Source: Penium margaritaceum (taxonomy: Eukaryota; Streptophyta; Zygnematophyceae; Desmidiales; Peniaceae). Taken from it: DNA of 45,000 nucleotides. Within the stretch, counting starts at the first letter, position 1; every line of letters starts with the position of its first letter. Of the stretch, positions 35,270 to 44,930 are shown one piece after another. Below the pieces are notes generated by a model. It was not told where the DNA came from, made no database searches, and saw only the letters and a list, made by a program, of their open reading frames with translations. The stretch covers positions 49,792 to 94,791 of the forward strand of contig SZWC01002394.1 in the NCBI GenBank assembly GCA_023375785.1, given 5' to 3'. The position numbers and the translations under genes are program-made.

Positions 35270-35428
35270 GAATATTGGGGGCAACTTGAAAATGATTTTA
35301 AAATTTAGGGGGACTTTGGAAATGGAATTTTTGACTGGGGGCTAAGTTAAAATGAAATCTGAAACTGGGGGCTACTTGAAACTATCCGAGAAATGGGGGC
35401 GCTTTGACGATGGTTTGCCGAACCCCCA
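35270..35428 (-). repeat. Right inverted terminus of MULE
   Basis: G runs at about 35277, 35308, 35337, 35367 and 35395, then CATCGTCAAAG on the minus strand (near 35412-35402), mirror the left terminus. Spacers such as AACTTGAAAATGATTTTAAA correspond to the left-end spacers in inverse orientation. Confidence 0.8.
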
Positions 35429-36107
35429 TTTTGTCTTGTAGTGTGATTTTTCCCGAGGGTGTACTGGCTTGGAAACAAGCAAGAAAATCAAGGACACCTT
35501 CAACATAGTAAGGTCAATGTTCCCGGCTACAGGTTTTGCATTTGATGAGATTTTAACCGTCCGTGTTACACTAACGCGGATAAAGGTACAATGAAAAGAA
35601 TGGAATGCATAAGGTATGTTTCGATTAGTTTTACATCCATAAGCACAAGAAATGGTCACATGTTTTGGATGTTACATGCAAATGCCACTTTGATATGGTT
35701 TTTAAGATGTAGCTCCTATGCCATTTGTCAAATGGAACCAAAAAATGATTGCTATCTTATCCCTTATACGATACATTGTCTTAATTATGCATCTTTTTAG
35801 TTTAAGGGCTTGGATGAGCACAAAAAAGACAAAGAAGTGGACGTGTATTGCTATGAATCACACATGATATGAGATGGTCAATGTATTTTTGGCATTATAA
35901 TCCTTCTGCCCAATCTGCAAGAGGGTTGGTGACGCCCTACGGAGCGAACAAATTGTATTGATGCCCTGCCCGGTGACTTAAAAAATAAGACTGTTCTGCC
36001 CACTCACTTCACCATGCCCCATCAGCGCCATTTGCCGTTGATCGAGTGAATCAAAGTGGGGCATGACGACCTCCCTCGTAACTCTCGCTCCCACGCAAGA
36101 ATCACGA
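35429..36107. other. Non-coding stretch after MULE
   Basis: Short frames only. A small dyad pairs CATGCCCCA near 36014 with TGGGGCATG near 36058. No gene recognised. Confidence 0.5.
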
Positions 36108-36270
36108 TCGAGCAATGAGCTCTTTGGTTTCTGTTTTTTTTACACGCAAACCCCCAATTTTTATTCAGGGCTTATGTTTTGTGTGGGCGCAGGCCACACA
36201 AAATATAAAACCCTACATCAAACTAAGGGGTTTGAGTGTTGAAAATAAAAAAAAACAGCTCATTGCTCGA
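36108..36270. repeat. 163-bp foldback sequence
   Basis: TCGAGCAATGAGCT at 36108-36121 and its exact inverse AGCTCATTGCTCGA at 36257-36270 bracket a T-rich left and A-rich right side, so the similarity extends inward. A shorter GTGTGG/CCACAC dyad sits in the loop. It resembles a small MITE or its solo end. A 104-codon frame across it has no recognised domain. Confidence 0.6.
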
Positions 36271-36586
36271 TGGCGATGGAGAAAAAACGCCCGTTTTCGA
36301 GATCGGGTGGAAATGCTCCTTTTGTATCCGTGTCCTTACTCGCAAACAGCAGAGGTTTTATTTTCAAACACGAGTCAAACCCTACGCCAAATTATATTCA
36401 GGGTTTTAGGTTTCTATTTGTTGGAGTGAAGTGATAACTGTGATGAATTTGTGTTACAACCGGGCGCAGTCGTTTCCCGATTCAAAGATTCTTACAAGCA
36501 GCTGCAGATTTGTCTTTGACTTGCCGGGAAACTCCTTGGAATTTTCCACTGTACAGGCCAGCTGACTACTGGTTTAACATCTCAAG
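36271..36586. other. Non-coding stretch before copia LTR
   Basis: AT-rich with repeated AAACCCTA-like words near 36380. No gene or repeat boundary can be defined. Confidence 0.45.
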
Positions 36587-37413
36587 TGTTGTGTCCACGC
36601 GTGGGAGAGTAAATAGCTATATTGGGAAGTCCAAGAGAAGATTGACCGCCTCGGTTTTCTCATCTACGTTGGACGACTCAACATCTGCCTCAGAAGAGGC
36701 AGGTTGGAGGATGCAACCCTACGAGGTGTGCACATGGCATTTTACTGGCAGCACCCAGGCTGTCAGAGCGAGTACACGACCTCATTAATGAATTGTTTCA
36801 TCATCAATACATCTTCCAATGCTGTATGACGCTTCACTACATCAGCAGGTGCTACAATTAAGACTGCTATCTATGATGAAGAACAGGGGACTAGTCTCAA
36901 CCAAGAGCATCAGTACAAGAGGTGGGGCTGGTAGCCGTCACAGATCTTCTCAGTATCCTGGAGAATCCGAGTATCAGCTACCGCCAGCACAGTCAGCCTT
37001 CTCACTTTGCACCCACTTCCAGATCTTGCTATAGTTCTCCTCCATTGACCCAGTGAGCCTGGCAACACTGCCAACTTGGCTAAGTGGGGCCCTGACTTCC
37101 TGAAGGCCTGTCTACCTACAAGACACGCCAAGACTCTTGTCCAGGGCTGGACACCTGGCAAGATGTTGCGCCCAGCTTGGGCTAGGAACATAGTCAAATC
37201 TTTGTGCTGTACATGTGCTACTGTGAGGCTAGTATATAGTACTACTCTACATGTGCTTTTGTATCTTCATAATGCAATCAAAATCCCACAAAAAGTCAAG
37301 CCTCCGCACTTTGCTTGTTTTACACCATGTACATGTCTAGCTAAGTACATCAGGGTCCTGTCACGTCAGCAAGGCCTACTCAATCTTTGTTGCGGATGTG
37401 AAGAATTTCAACA
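36587..37413 (+). repeat. 5' LTR of copia element, right end firm, left end tentative
   Basis: The right end TTTCAACA directly precedes the primer site, as an LTR end should. A TATA-like GTATATAGTAC lies at 37231-37241 with CACATGTGC-like and CAATCAAAATCCC sequence after it, plausible for a promoter and R region. The left end is placed at the TGTTG at 36587 for lack of a second copy. Confidence 0.5.
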
Positions 37414-37425
37414 TGGTACCAGAGG
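37414..37425 (+). other. Primer binding site of copia element
   Basis: TGGTACCAGAGG begins exactly after the CA of the LTR and matches the iMet-type site TGGTATCAGAGC at 10 of 12 positions. Confidence 0.7.
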
Positions 37426-37584
37426 AAGGTCGTGCTTTTAGCTAGCAAAGCATCATCAACATAGTAGGAAAATCAGTAGATGGAGATGCTCTCCGCTGTC
37501 ACTTTACATGTGAGCATTAGCAGGTTTGGTTGTTGCATTTGCCTTGCGGTTGAACCTGCACATTGCACAACCATAGAGGTTCAA

Positions 37585-39260
37585 ATGAGTGGCATGGAAC
37601 CTGAAAACCAAGGGGGAGGTCCTCCTCCCCTTGACAATCAAGGGGGAGGTTTCCCTCCCCTTGACAATCAATCAGTTATGCATGGTTTATGCATGGGTCA
37701 AGTTGTAGGGACGCCATGTCGCAGTTCACGCACAACGGAAAGCAACAGAAGCGCAACGCTTGGCTGAGGAAGCGCAATAGATGGTGCAATTGGAAGCATT
37801 GGCACGTCAGGCTATGGAGCAGGAACGAGAGGCATTGAGGCAGCTTCTTGGAGCCCAAAAGCTCCTTCGACAACAAGAGCATCTCACACATGCAGCTCAA
37901 GCATCATACACACAAGCGTTGCAACAGTTGCATGCAGTGTTAGCAGCATAAAATGCACATATTCAACAGTAGTTGGCCCATTCTCAACTGCAGTAGCAGC
38001 AGGTGCATGAATACATGGTGCAGTAACAGCAGCAACAACAACAACTACGATAGCAAGTGCAACAAAAGTTGCAGTAGCAACAACATTCACAAGAATCTTT
38101 TGCCCATCACTCTCAAGCAAATCCTCCACCTGTCTTCCAACCAGCTGTATCCCAGTAGATTCAGCTTGGAGTAGTTGCAAACGGAGGTGTGCAGCAGTAA
38201 TTATTGGCACACTCTCAAGGGATGCCAAGGGTACCACCATTGGCATCACACCAACAGGCTCAATTGGCTCCTATGCTGGAAGCTTACGGTGCTCAGCCTA
38301 TAGCATCTACAGGAATGGGTCAAGGTCAGCCGTTCCCAGCTGTACCCATGCAGTAGTAACCACTTCATGTCCAACAATTGGTAGGACAAAGAATCCCATT
38401 CCAACATCAAGAGATCATAGTTCCTGCAACCGTTGCATCCTTGCAACTGCGCAAGATCAAGGTTGACAGGTTTTACGGAGAGAACTTCCCACAATGGGCG
38501 CACAAGTTCAAACAGGTCGCTCAGATTCATTACCTATGGGAGTTCTATAATGGGCTGCCACCATTGGGGTCATCACCACAAGCGGTGGCAGAATTGAATT
38601 ACTTCACCAAGGCTACGTACATGGTGTTGGATAACCAACTCAATCCTTGCATCCAATAAGCAATCAAGATGTTTGAGGGATTGGCTAAACCTGCCGAGCA
38701 TGCTTGGTTTTGCCTGCTCAAGACCCACATGGCTGGAGACTCAACCTTCAAGTCTCACCTTCTTACAAAGCTATCGCCCATCAACCTCAACAACTTCAGC
38801 AACATTGAAGACTATATCAGCAAAGCGAAGTCCTTACGCAATCAACTCGTAGTAACAAGTGCTCCAATCTCGGAGCCCGTATTTGTAACCTTCCTTCTCA
38901 GTGGCTTGACAGGAGACTTGGAGAAGGTAAGGTATGTATTGAAGTTCAAGCAAGAATCAGAGTTGACAGAGGCATACGTGTGCAAGACATTACTCACAGA
39001 GCATCGTAACCGCAAGCTTGGAAAGGAGAGGGCCAGGCTTCTGTCCAACACAACTTTTTCCGCAACAAGTGCACCCCACATCAACGTAACTCATCCATCA
39101 TGGAGGAGCTAACCCATGATGAACTCAGCATCTTCCCAAGTCACAGCCTGGCCTAGTCCAAAGGCCAACAACTGCAACACTAGTGACCAACGTACAGGAT
39201 CATGACTTGCAATAGAATGTCTCTATTGCAAGAAGATTGGCCACACGAATATAGACTTCG
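37585..39260 (+). pseudogene. gag: Copia gag with Gln-rich N-terminus
   Basis: A Met at 37585 starts MSGMEPENQGGGPPP with a repeated GGG/PPLDNQ block. The frame moves by one near 37700 and then stays the same to 40255. Residues after 37730 are very rich in Gln, His and Ala to about 38360. The capsid-like region follows: DRFYGENFPQWAHKF, NLNNFSNIEDYISKAKSLRN, FLLSGLTGD. A zinc knuckle lies at 39218-39259: CLYCKKIGHTNIDF, where the last Cys is Phe. Thirteen in-frame TAA/TAG codons and one TGA (39203) interrupt it up to this point. Eleven of the TAA/TAG lie in the Gln-rich part. If TAA/TAG were read as Gln, it would be nearly open. Confidence 0.85.
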
Positions 39261-40258
39261 GAAAGCAGATTGCGGATGAGGCACTGGAAAAGAAGCAAAA
39301 AGTCTACCAAAACAAAAAGCCAGGAGACAAAGGGAAGGAGAAGAAAGACGGTGATAAGGAGAAGGAGACTTAGGATTCAGTAAAGAAAGCCAACAACGGA
39401 GGCAAGAAAGAGTTTGATTACTCACCTTCCGTGTTCCAACTCTCGGATGCACAAAGCAATGGCCTCGTTCGCTCACTGTATGTGTCGTACATCGACAGTG
39501 GATGTACATCACACACCACATTTGACAAGTCTTATCTCCCGGACCTCCAGCCTAGCACAAATGGCTTTGTAACAATTGCCAGTAACAACAAAGTCCCAAT
39601 GTTGGGAAAAGGTAGAGTGGCAGTGACAGGCTACGACGGAACTCAGGTGAAATTTGGAGATGTTCTGTACGTCCCTGAGACTACCATCAACCTACTATCA
39701 CTCAGGCAGCTGATGAAGAAAGAAGCTCACATTGTGAGCAACGGTAAAAACATCACCGTACAGAACAGTAAAGGGGAAGTGTTTGCCGAAGGCCGTATTC
39801 TGGCATACAGCATGATTGGAATCGACTTGAGCCCTCCCACAACAGTAGCCCAAAAGTCTCTCTTTACCGCCGCAAGTCTACACCAATCTTCTAGTGCACA
39901 CGTCAACATGTGGCATAAAAGATTAGGCCACATAAGCTACTAGCTAGTCGAGACCATGAAGAAGTAACAACATGTTCATGGACTTGAAATCAAGGACAAT
40001 GACGGCAAGAGGACTTCTAATCCCTGCAAAGACTGCGTGAAGGCAAAACTGCCACGACAAGTGTTCCCGTCCGCGAGCAAGTGCGACATTTTGGACAAGC
40101 TCAAGTTGGTCTACACTGACATCTCCGGACTACTAACATCAGCCACGATGAATTTGGGTCTTCGTGACTTTCTTCTCTTCATCATCGATGCAACCCGATT
40201 CACTTGGTGCTATGCTCTCAAGAGAAGAGACGAAGCACCGACCTACTTGGTGGAGAGT
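39261..40258 (+). pseudogene. pol: Copia protease and N-terminal integrase
   Basis: In the same frame as gag, after a Lys-rich linker. The protease motif DSGCTSH is at 39494, with LYVPETTINLLSLRQL (family form: VLYVPxxxxNLLS) near 39670. The pre-integrase block follows: MWHKRLGHIS (39908-39937) and NPCKDCVKAKLPRQ, which supplies the HHCC-type residues. The integrase core starts YTDISGLL (aspartate at 40118) and continues FLLFIIDATRFTWCYALKRR. In-frame TAG at 39371 and 39941 and TAA at 39965 interrupt it; the one at 39941 follows LGHISY. The frame is lost near 40258. Confidence 0.88.
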
Positions 40259-40800
40259 TTATGGGTTCCAAGAACCGCTTCCTCTAGTCCCAGTGAGTGC
40301 ATATGGAGCTCCCTCCTCCACATACAATAAAGAAGAACAGAATGTTGGAATCGTACTCTTGCCAATGGTGTTTGCACCCTTCTTTTCGAGTCTGGTCTCC
40401 CTCCATTGTCTGCCCTCGAGGCCATGTCCTTCATGACGTGGATTGCAACAGTGTTTTTCACGATCTGCTTCCTTGTCATGTCATGCCATTCAAGTAATGG
40501 TATGGTCTTTGTGCTGACCTCTTCCTCTCTTGCGTGTAGAGTAGCATAGCCATCGTTTGATCCCTGAGGACCAACACGATAACAATCTCTCTCCTTGAGG
40601 TCTTCTCTGCCCTTTCTTTGGCGTTTCCTCTCAGTCCAAGGCCTAGAACTCCTGGGACCACAATCGTGGTCGAATTGTCAAGCGTATCGATGCGCTTTTG
40701 TTTTAGAGAATCTTCCCTCACGACATTGCTCAATCTGTCCCATTGCTTGTACCCTTCTCTCGTCCAAAGAGAGGTGGTGTATGTGGGGTGTCCTTTGGTA
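40259..40800 (+). pseudogene. pol: Copia integrase C-terminal part, frameshifted
   Basis: Pieces in different frames follow the copia integrase order: NRTLANGVCTLLFESGLPP near 40345-40400 (family form: NRT..xxRxML..xxLP), NSVFHDLLPCHVMPFK near 40450-40495, and near 40640-40700 KAWNSWDHNRGRIVKRIDAL (family form: GYRLWDPxxRRIVxSRDVxF). At least three frame changes are needed. The family's catalytic glutamate region cannot be placed with confidence. Confidence 0.7.
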
Positions 40801-40829
40801 GTGGTTGCACCCTGTATGCTACTACATTG

Positions 40830-41140
40830 TTGCTTACATCATCTCCTGTCGCATCTATGTTATCACCGGCATCACCTCCTGTCGTGTCTACATCGTCTTA
40901 AGAATTATCTCCTCTCACGGCTGCATCATCTCCTCTCACGGTTGCATCATCACCAATGTCACTCGTGTTTGTATCATCACCTGCATTCTCTCTTGTTGCA
41001 TCTGCGTTGATGCCTACATCATCTCCTATTTTGTCTGTGCCGACGCCTACCTTATCTCCTATCATGTCTGGGTCGGCACCTGCATCATCTCCTATCACGA
41101 TATCATCGCCTATGTTATCGCCTTCCACATCTATGCCATC
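40830..41140 (+). repeat. 33-bp imperfect repeats in integrase-to-RT linker
   Basis: Units of about 33 bp carry (C/G)CATCATCTCCTnTC; the clearest adjacent pair ends GACGCCTACCTTATCTCCT and GGCACCTGCATCATCTCCT, near 41035-41100. In one frame they encode a Ser/Pro-rich linker (SSPILSVPTPTLSPIMSGSA). In copia elements this position holds a variable linker, which here has grown by tandem duplication. Confidence 0.7.
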
Positions 41141-41589
41141 TCTTGTTGTGTCGTTGTTGGTATCACTGGTTGTGGTTCCATCTACAATGGACCTAGTCGC
41201 ATCCTCGCAAGCCCCCATTTTGTCGCCGTTTGTTTGCACCCCAGGCGATCGTCTGAGAAGTTTGTAGTCTGCACCTTAATATGTCCTGCCTTCCAGTCTT
41301 GTAGCCTCGGCTGGCCACACTCGACTCGTACAGTCAGTCCGTCAAGTTTACGGTGGTGTCGTTAATCCCACACACCCTAATACAGTCTCTCGTCTGGACG
41401 CTCTTGACTTGGCGGCGGCTATAGTACAGCCTAATATCGCAATTGGATACTCTCTTATTATTGATGAGTTCCACCGTGCCATGACAGTTGCTGGGTCTTT
41501 GGCCCCTGCAATATCCCTCAGTTGCCACCGCACTCGTTGCGATTGGCAGCATGACTCGTGTGCCTAAACCGAACATAGTGCAACAAGCA

Positions 41590-42390
41590 TGCTCTGTTGC
41601 AAGTGCACCTCTCAGGGATCAAACTTTGCATGAGGAACTCATTGTAATCAAGGAGCTACGTTTTTCTATAAAGTGATACGCGCACCTAGTCGTAAGGCCG
41701 TCTCAGCCTGTTAGGTGTTTCAAAGAAAAGGAAGGCCCGATTGCTTAGTTGAACGGTACAAGGCTTGTCTCACGGCCAAGGGATTATTCCAAGTGCCTAG
41801 TGTGGACTTTGATGCCACCTTTGCCCCTATGGACAAGTACACTGCGGCAAATGTCTTGTTTATTCAGGTAGCAAAGCATGATCGGGAGCTCCATCTGAAA
41901 GATGTCAACAATTATTTCTCCCATAGTATTCTCGAGGAAAATATCTATCTCATCTAGCCTCCAGGGTTCAAGGACGGGAAAAACAAAGTCTGGCGCCTTC
42001 AAAAGGCCTTGCGTCGCTTGAAGCAACCCCCACATTATTGGAATCTCAAGATATCCCTTACCTTGGAGCGGGATGGGTATCACCGTAGCATAATGGACCC
42101 TCCGTTGTTCATGAGTGTCCCTTCTGCACCCTTTATCGTTATCCTAGTCTATGTGGACGGCCTCTTCTTTGTGTCCCCCGACCCTCAAGTTGTATAGGTT
42201 GTGAAGGATTTCCTCTAGTCTACAGATAGAATGAAGGATCTTGGTCCAGCTCATGTCTCCTTAGAAATGGAGATCGAGCGTGACCACCAGCGTCGTACAT
42301 TACATATGTATCAGGCTGGTTACGTTATGACTCTGGGGGAGCATTTTTCTGACCTGTTGACCAGAGCCCCTTTTGCATTTATGCCTGTGA
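41590..42390 (+). pseudogene. pol: Copia reverse transcriptase with altered active site
   Basis: The frame runs through RKAVSAC, VFQRKGRPDCLVERYKACLT (family form: WVFKxKxxxDGxxxRYKARLV), VDFDATFAP, LHLKDVNNYFSHSILEENIY (family form: LHQMDVKTAFLNGxLEEEIY), PPGF, KVWRLQKALRRLKQ, PPLF and VILVYVDGLFF. The catalytic YVDD is YVDG (42150-42161), which should abolish activity. Stops are TAG at 41712, 41955, 42195 and 42216. The one at 41955 stands where the family has Gln (QPPGF); the one at 41712 stands where it has Trp. MKDLG and YQAGYV mark the end. Confidence 0.88.
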
Positions 42391-43130
42391 CACCCGCTGG
42401 GCAGAGGCTTCGCACGTCAGCAGACCCAGTTGTGTGGAGGAGCATGTCGATGTCACGACGTACCTTCAAGTCATTGGCTCTTTCATGTTCATTGAGACCA
42501 TGACGCGTGTAAATGCTGCCTTTGCTGTGAAATTCTTCTCGCAATTCTCACAGCATCCGTGTTAGCTCCATTTGGAGACTGATTTGTGCGTGGTACAATA
42601 TGTTTTGTCTATCCCATGTCTAGGCATGTCCTTTCATACGCGTCCATCTGTTGTTGTTGATGGGTACACTTATAGTGAGCGGGCCCATGATCATGATGCG
42701 CACAGCCGATCTGGCTACATGTTGAAGGTGCAATTGTCTCATGCAAGAGTGGAAAGCATGACTGCATAGCCTAGAGCTCAACTGAGGCCGAGTATGTGCA
42801 TTATGGGCTGTAGTCTGTGAGAGCACGTGGTTTTACCACGACATGAAGGAGTTGCACCAACCCATCCGCTACATTACCATCTGTTGCGACAATGGGAGCA
42901 CAGGCCGCATAGCAGAGCATGATGGCAAGTGTTACATGCGCATAAAGCAGATCAACATTGAACATCACTTTGTATGTGAGCGTGTTTTACATGGTATTGT
43001 CTCTGTCATGGGTGTCGACGCACGGCAACAGCTTGTAGACTTCCTCACCTAAGCGCTGTGCAGTGGCAAGTTCAAGTTTGTGGTACGCAATGTTAGATTT
43101 CTTGCGTATGCTCTTGCTGCTCCCTAAATT
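42391..43130 (+). pseudogene. pol: Copia RNase H, frameshifted
   Basis: HVDVTTYLQVIGSFMFIETM and AFAVKFFSQFSQHP (42440-42560) mark the connection to RNase H; then VVDGYT near 42655, SRSGYMLKV near 42705, TEAEYVHYGL near 42790, TICCDNGS near 42880, RIKQINIEHHFVCERVLHGI near 42940, and QQLVDFLT near 43030. Frame changes occur near 42435, 42780 and 42830. TAG at 42563 and 42811 and TAA at 43050 interrupt it. The tail FKFVVRNVRFL after 43060 resembles the usual copia C-terminus. Confidence 0.85.
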
Positions 43131-43796
43131 GTACCCCGCTCTTGCTGCTTCCTCTCTCCGTCAGTAGTTCTTGTGCGACCCTGTCTCGTGCTTCTTGCAT
43201 TACATTATTGTAGCCATCATTATGTGACCCTTGCTCACTTGTGGTGATCAGTGTCTACGGGTCATGGGCAAGTGTTGGTGTGTGAGTCGCGGTGACCTCT
43301 AGAATTGTCATCACGGCTTACCGGTATGCCTGGACACTCTATGGCTCCTCTGCCAGTGTCAGCACCAACCAGTGCACCCTCACATAGTCATTCAACCTCC
43401 TATGGTCGATTTTCTTCGCGGCACTATCCTTGCACGTTCATGATCGAGTATCGTGGAGTTTCTATTTTACACCAGTGCTTCTTTTGGTTCGTCATTCGGA
43501 CAACCAAGGAGCCCATATGCCTGCTGGGTTCCCTCTCGCTTTTGTTTTGGAGCTTGCAGCGGGTTAGCATATTTTTTGACCTGTCGTTTGGAATTGCGCG
43601 TCCAGTTGCATGCACATTAGTGGGACTAGACATGTACACTTGTCTTTTGTTTCCTAGCTTATGTTTTCACTAATCTATGCATGTCTCTGCTGTGTCTCCG
43701 CCAACTTAAGCGGTGTCTGTCATGTTTTGTTCATTATAGTGTGTTCTCTCACACGGAACATCACTATAACGATTCTCTCATTCCCTCGATGAAATA
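43131..43796. other. Stretch after copia coding region
   Basis: A 122-codon frame (43305-43673) has no recognised domain. No purine-rich tract followed by a copy of the 5' LTR could be found, so the 3' LTR is missing, too diverged to see, or outside the window. Confidence 0.45.
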
Positions 43797-43990
43797 ATAT
43801 GACGCAACACAACACAACACGACATGATACGGCATGGCATGCAATGACATGATAAGACACGACACGATACGATACGACACGACACGACATGACACAACAC
43901 AACACGACACCACACGAAACGACACGCGATGACACGACATAGCAGGACACAACACGACACGAAACACAACACAACATGAAACGACACAAC
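43797..43990. repeat. ACGAC-type pentamer array
   Basis: About 40 units of ACACG/ACGAC with ACAAC, ATACG and ATGAC variants. It creates Cys/Val/Ser-rich minus-strand frames that are not genes. Confidence 0.95.
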
Positions 43991-44303
43991 ACAAAGAATA
44001 AAATACATTTTTATACATGAAGTAATACATAACATACAGTATGATACACTATTGGCTATCAAAATCATGACATGGCCTCATATGACTCTATAATGAAGTT
44101 ATGTGATCAACAATAATGTTTCACTCTAGTGAACAAATGACATTGAGCCACATAAAAGGGCGAGAAACTTGGCACATCACCTGACTTACCAAGTACATGT
44201 ATTCAGGCCATTAGGAATTTGTAGAACGATCCATAGCTTGTCATTGAGTTTTGAATTTGTGGTAAAGTTGACCTTTCACAGTGGCCACAAATATGATACT
44301 TAA
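43991..44303. other. Spacer between arrays
   Basis: AT-rich single-copy-looking sequence with no open frame of note and no repeat. Confidence 0.5.
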
Positions 44304-44553
44304 ACAAATACTATGCTCCTAGGTTGCCCCTAACAATGGTTGTTAAGTGAACCTGGCCATGGTCCTTCACGCCTTCGAGTGGTATTCCACGTACATTTGG
44401 GGGATTTCACTTTCAAAATTGTAGTTGGACAAATACCATATTGTTAGGTTTCTCCTGGCTGGGGTTTTAAAGTGATCACGGTCGGTATCCTTTGCACCTT
44501 ACAGTGGTGTACCATGGACATTTGGGGAGTTTTGGTTTCAGAATTGCAGTCAT
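44304..44553. repeat. 125-bp direct duplication, two diverged copies
   Basis: ACAAATAC occurs at 44304 and 44429. Both units contain AGGTT, AAGTGA, TGGTNTNCCANGNACATTTGGGG and a final AATTG(T/C)AGT. The unit length equals that of the satellite at 2105-4580, but the sequences are unrelated. Confidence 0.75.
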
Positions 44554-44565
44554 TGAAGAATTACA

Positions 44566-44700
44566 ACACAATGACAATGATTGTCCTGGATCAGTCATAA
44601 CACAATGACCATGGTTCTCATTGGTCGATGATAACACAATGACGATGATTTGTATTGGTTAACACAATGGCTATGATTCTCATTGGTTCGTATCATTCGC
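44566..44700. repeat. 28-36 bp repeat, four copies
   Basis: AACACAATGNCNATGRTT followed by a TTGGT-like end recurs four times, with units shortening towards the right. Confidence 0.8.
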
Positions 44701-44930
44701 AGGTGAAGTCGTAGTTGTTATTGTAGTCACAGTCATAGTCAAAGTCACAGTCACAATTAGTCAAACTCAACCACAGTCCCAATCCCAGTCCCAGTCTCAG
44801 CCGCAGTCGCAGTCGCAGTTGCACCTGCAGTCGCAGTCGCAGTCATAGTCAAAGCGACATTAAGTCATAGTCCCATTCCAAATCCCATTTGCAATCGCAT
44901 TCATAGTCGCAGCCGTTGCTGAAGTCATCA
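44701..44930. repeat. CAGTCG/CAGTCA hexamer array
   Basis: CAGTCG, CAGTCA, CAGTCC and CATTCG-like hexamers run almost without break, purest at 44790-44850. The window ends shortly after in unclassified sequence. Confidence 0.92.

Larger units (their letters stand above)
30601..35428 (-). mobile_element. Mutator-like element (MULE), defective, with inverted termini
   Basis: The left end (30601-30760) and right end (35270-35428) are inverted relative to each other and share CATCGTCAAAG and a series of C-run units. The minus-strand transposase remnant is next to the right terminus. The 9 bp outside each proposed end read TTTTGTCCT (30592-30600) and TTTTGTCTT (35429-35437), differing at one base; 9-bp duplications are typical of Mutator elements. 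The left terminus has about 19 bp more than the right, so one edge may be off. Transposase is truncated at its N-terminus, so the element is non-autonomous. Confidence 0.75.
36587..43130 (+). mobile_element. Long Ty1/copia retrotransposon, degenerate
   Basis: Plus-strand order: LTR ending at 37413, primer binding site, gag, zinc knuckle, protease, integrase, reverse transcriptase, RNase H. Placing integrase before reverse transcriptase defines copia. The first 2.5 kb of coding sequence has no indel but many TAA/TAG codons; the integrase C-terminus and RNase H have frameshifts. No 3' LTR matching the 5' one was found up to 45000. The left edge at 36587 (TGTTGTG) is only a candidate. Confidence 0.85.

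Noticed and set aside
43720..44068. Cys/Val/Ser-rich minus-strand frames
   Set aside because: They are translations of the pentamer array.
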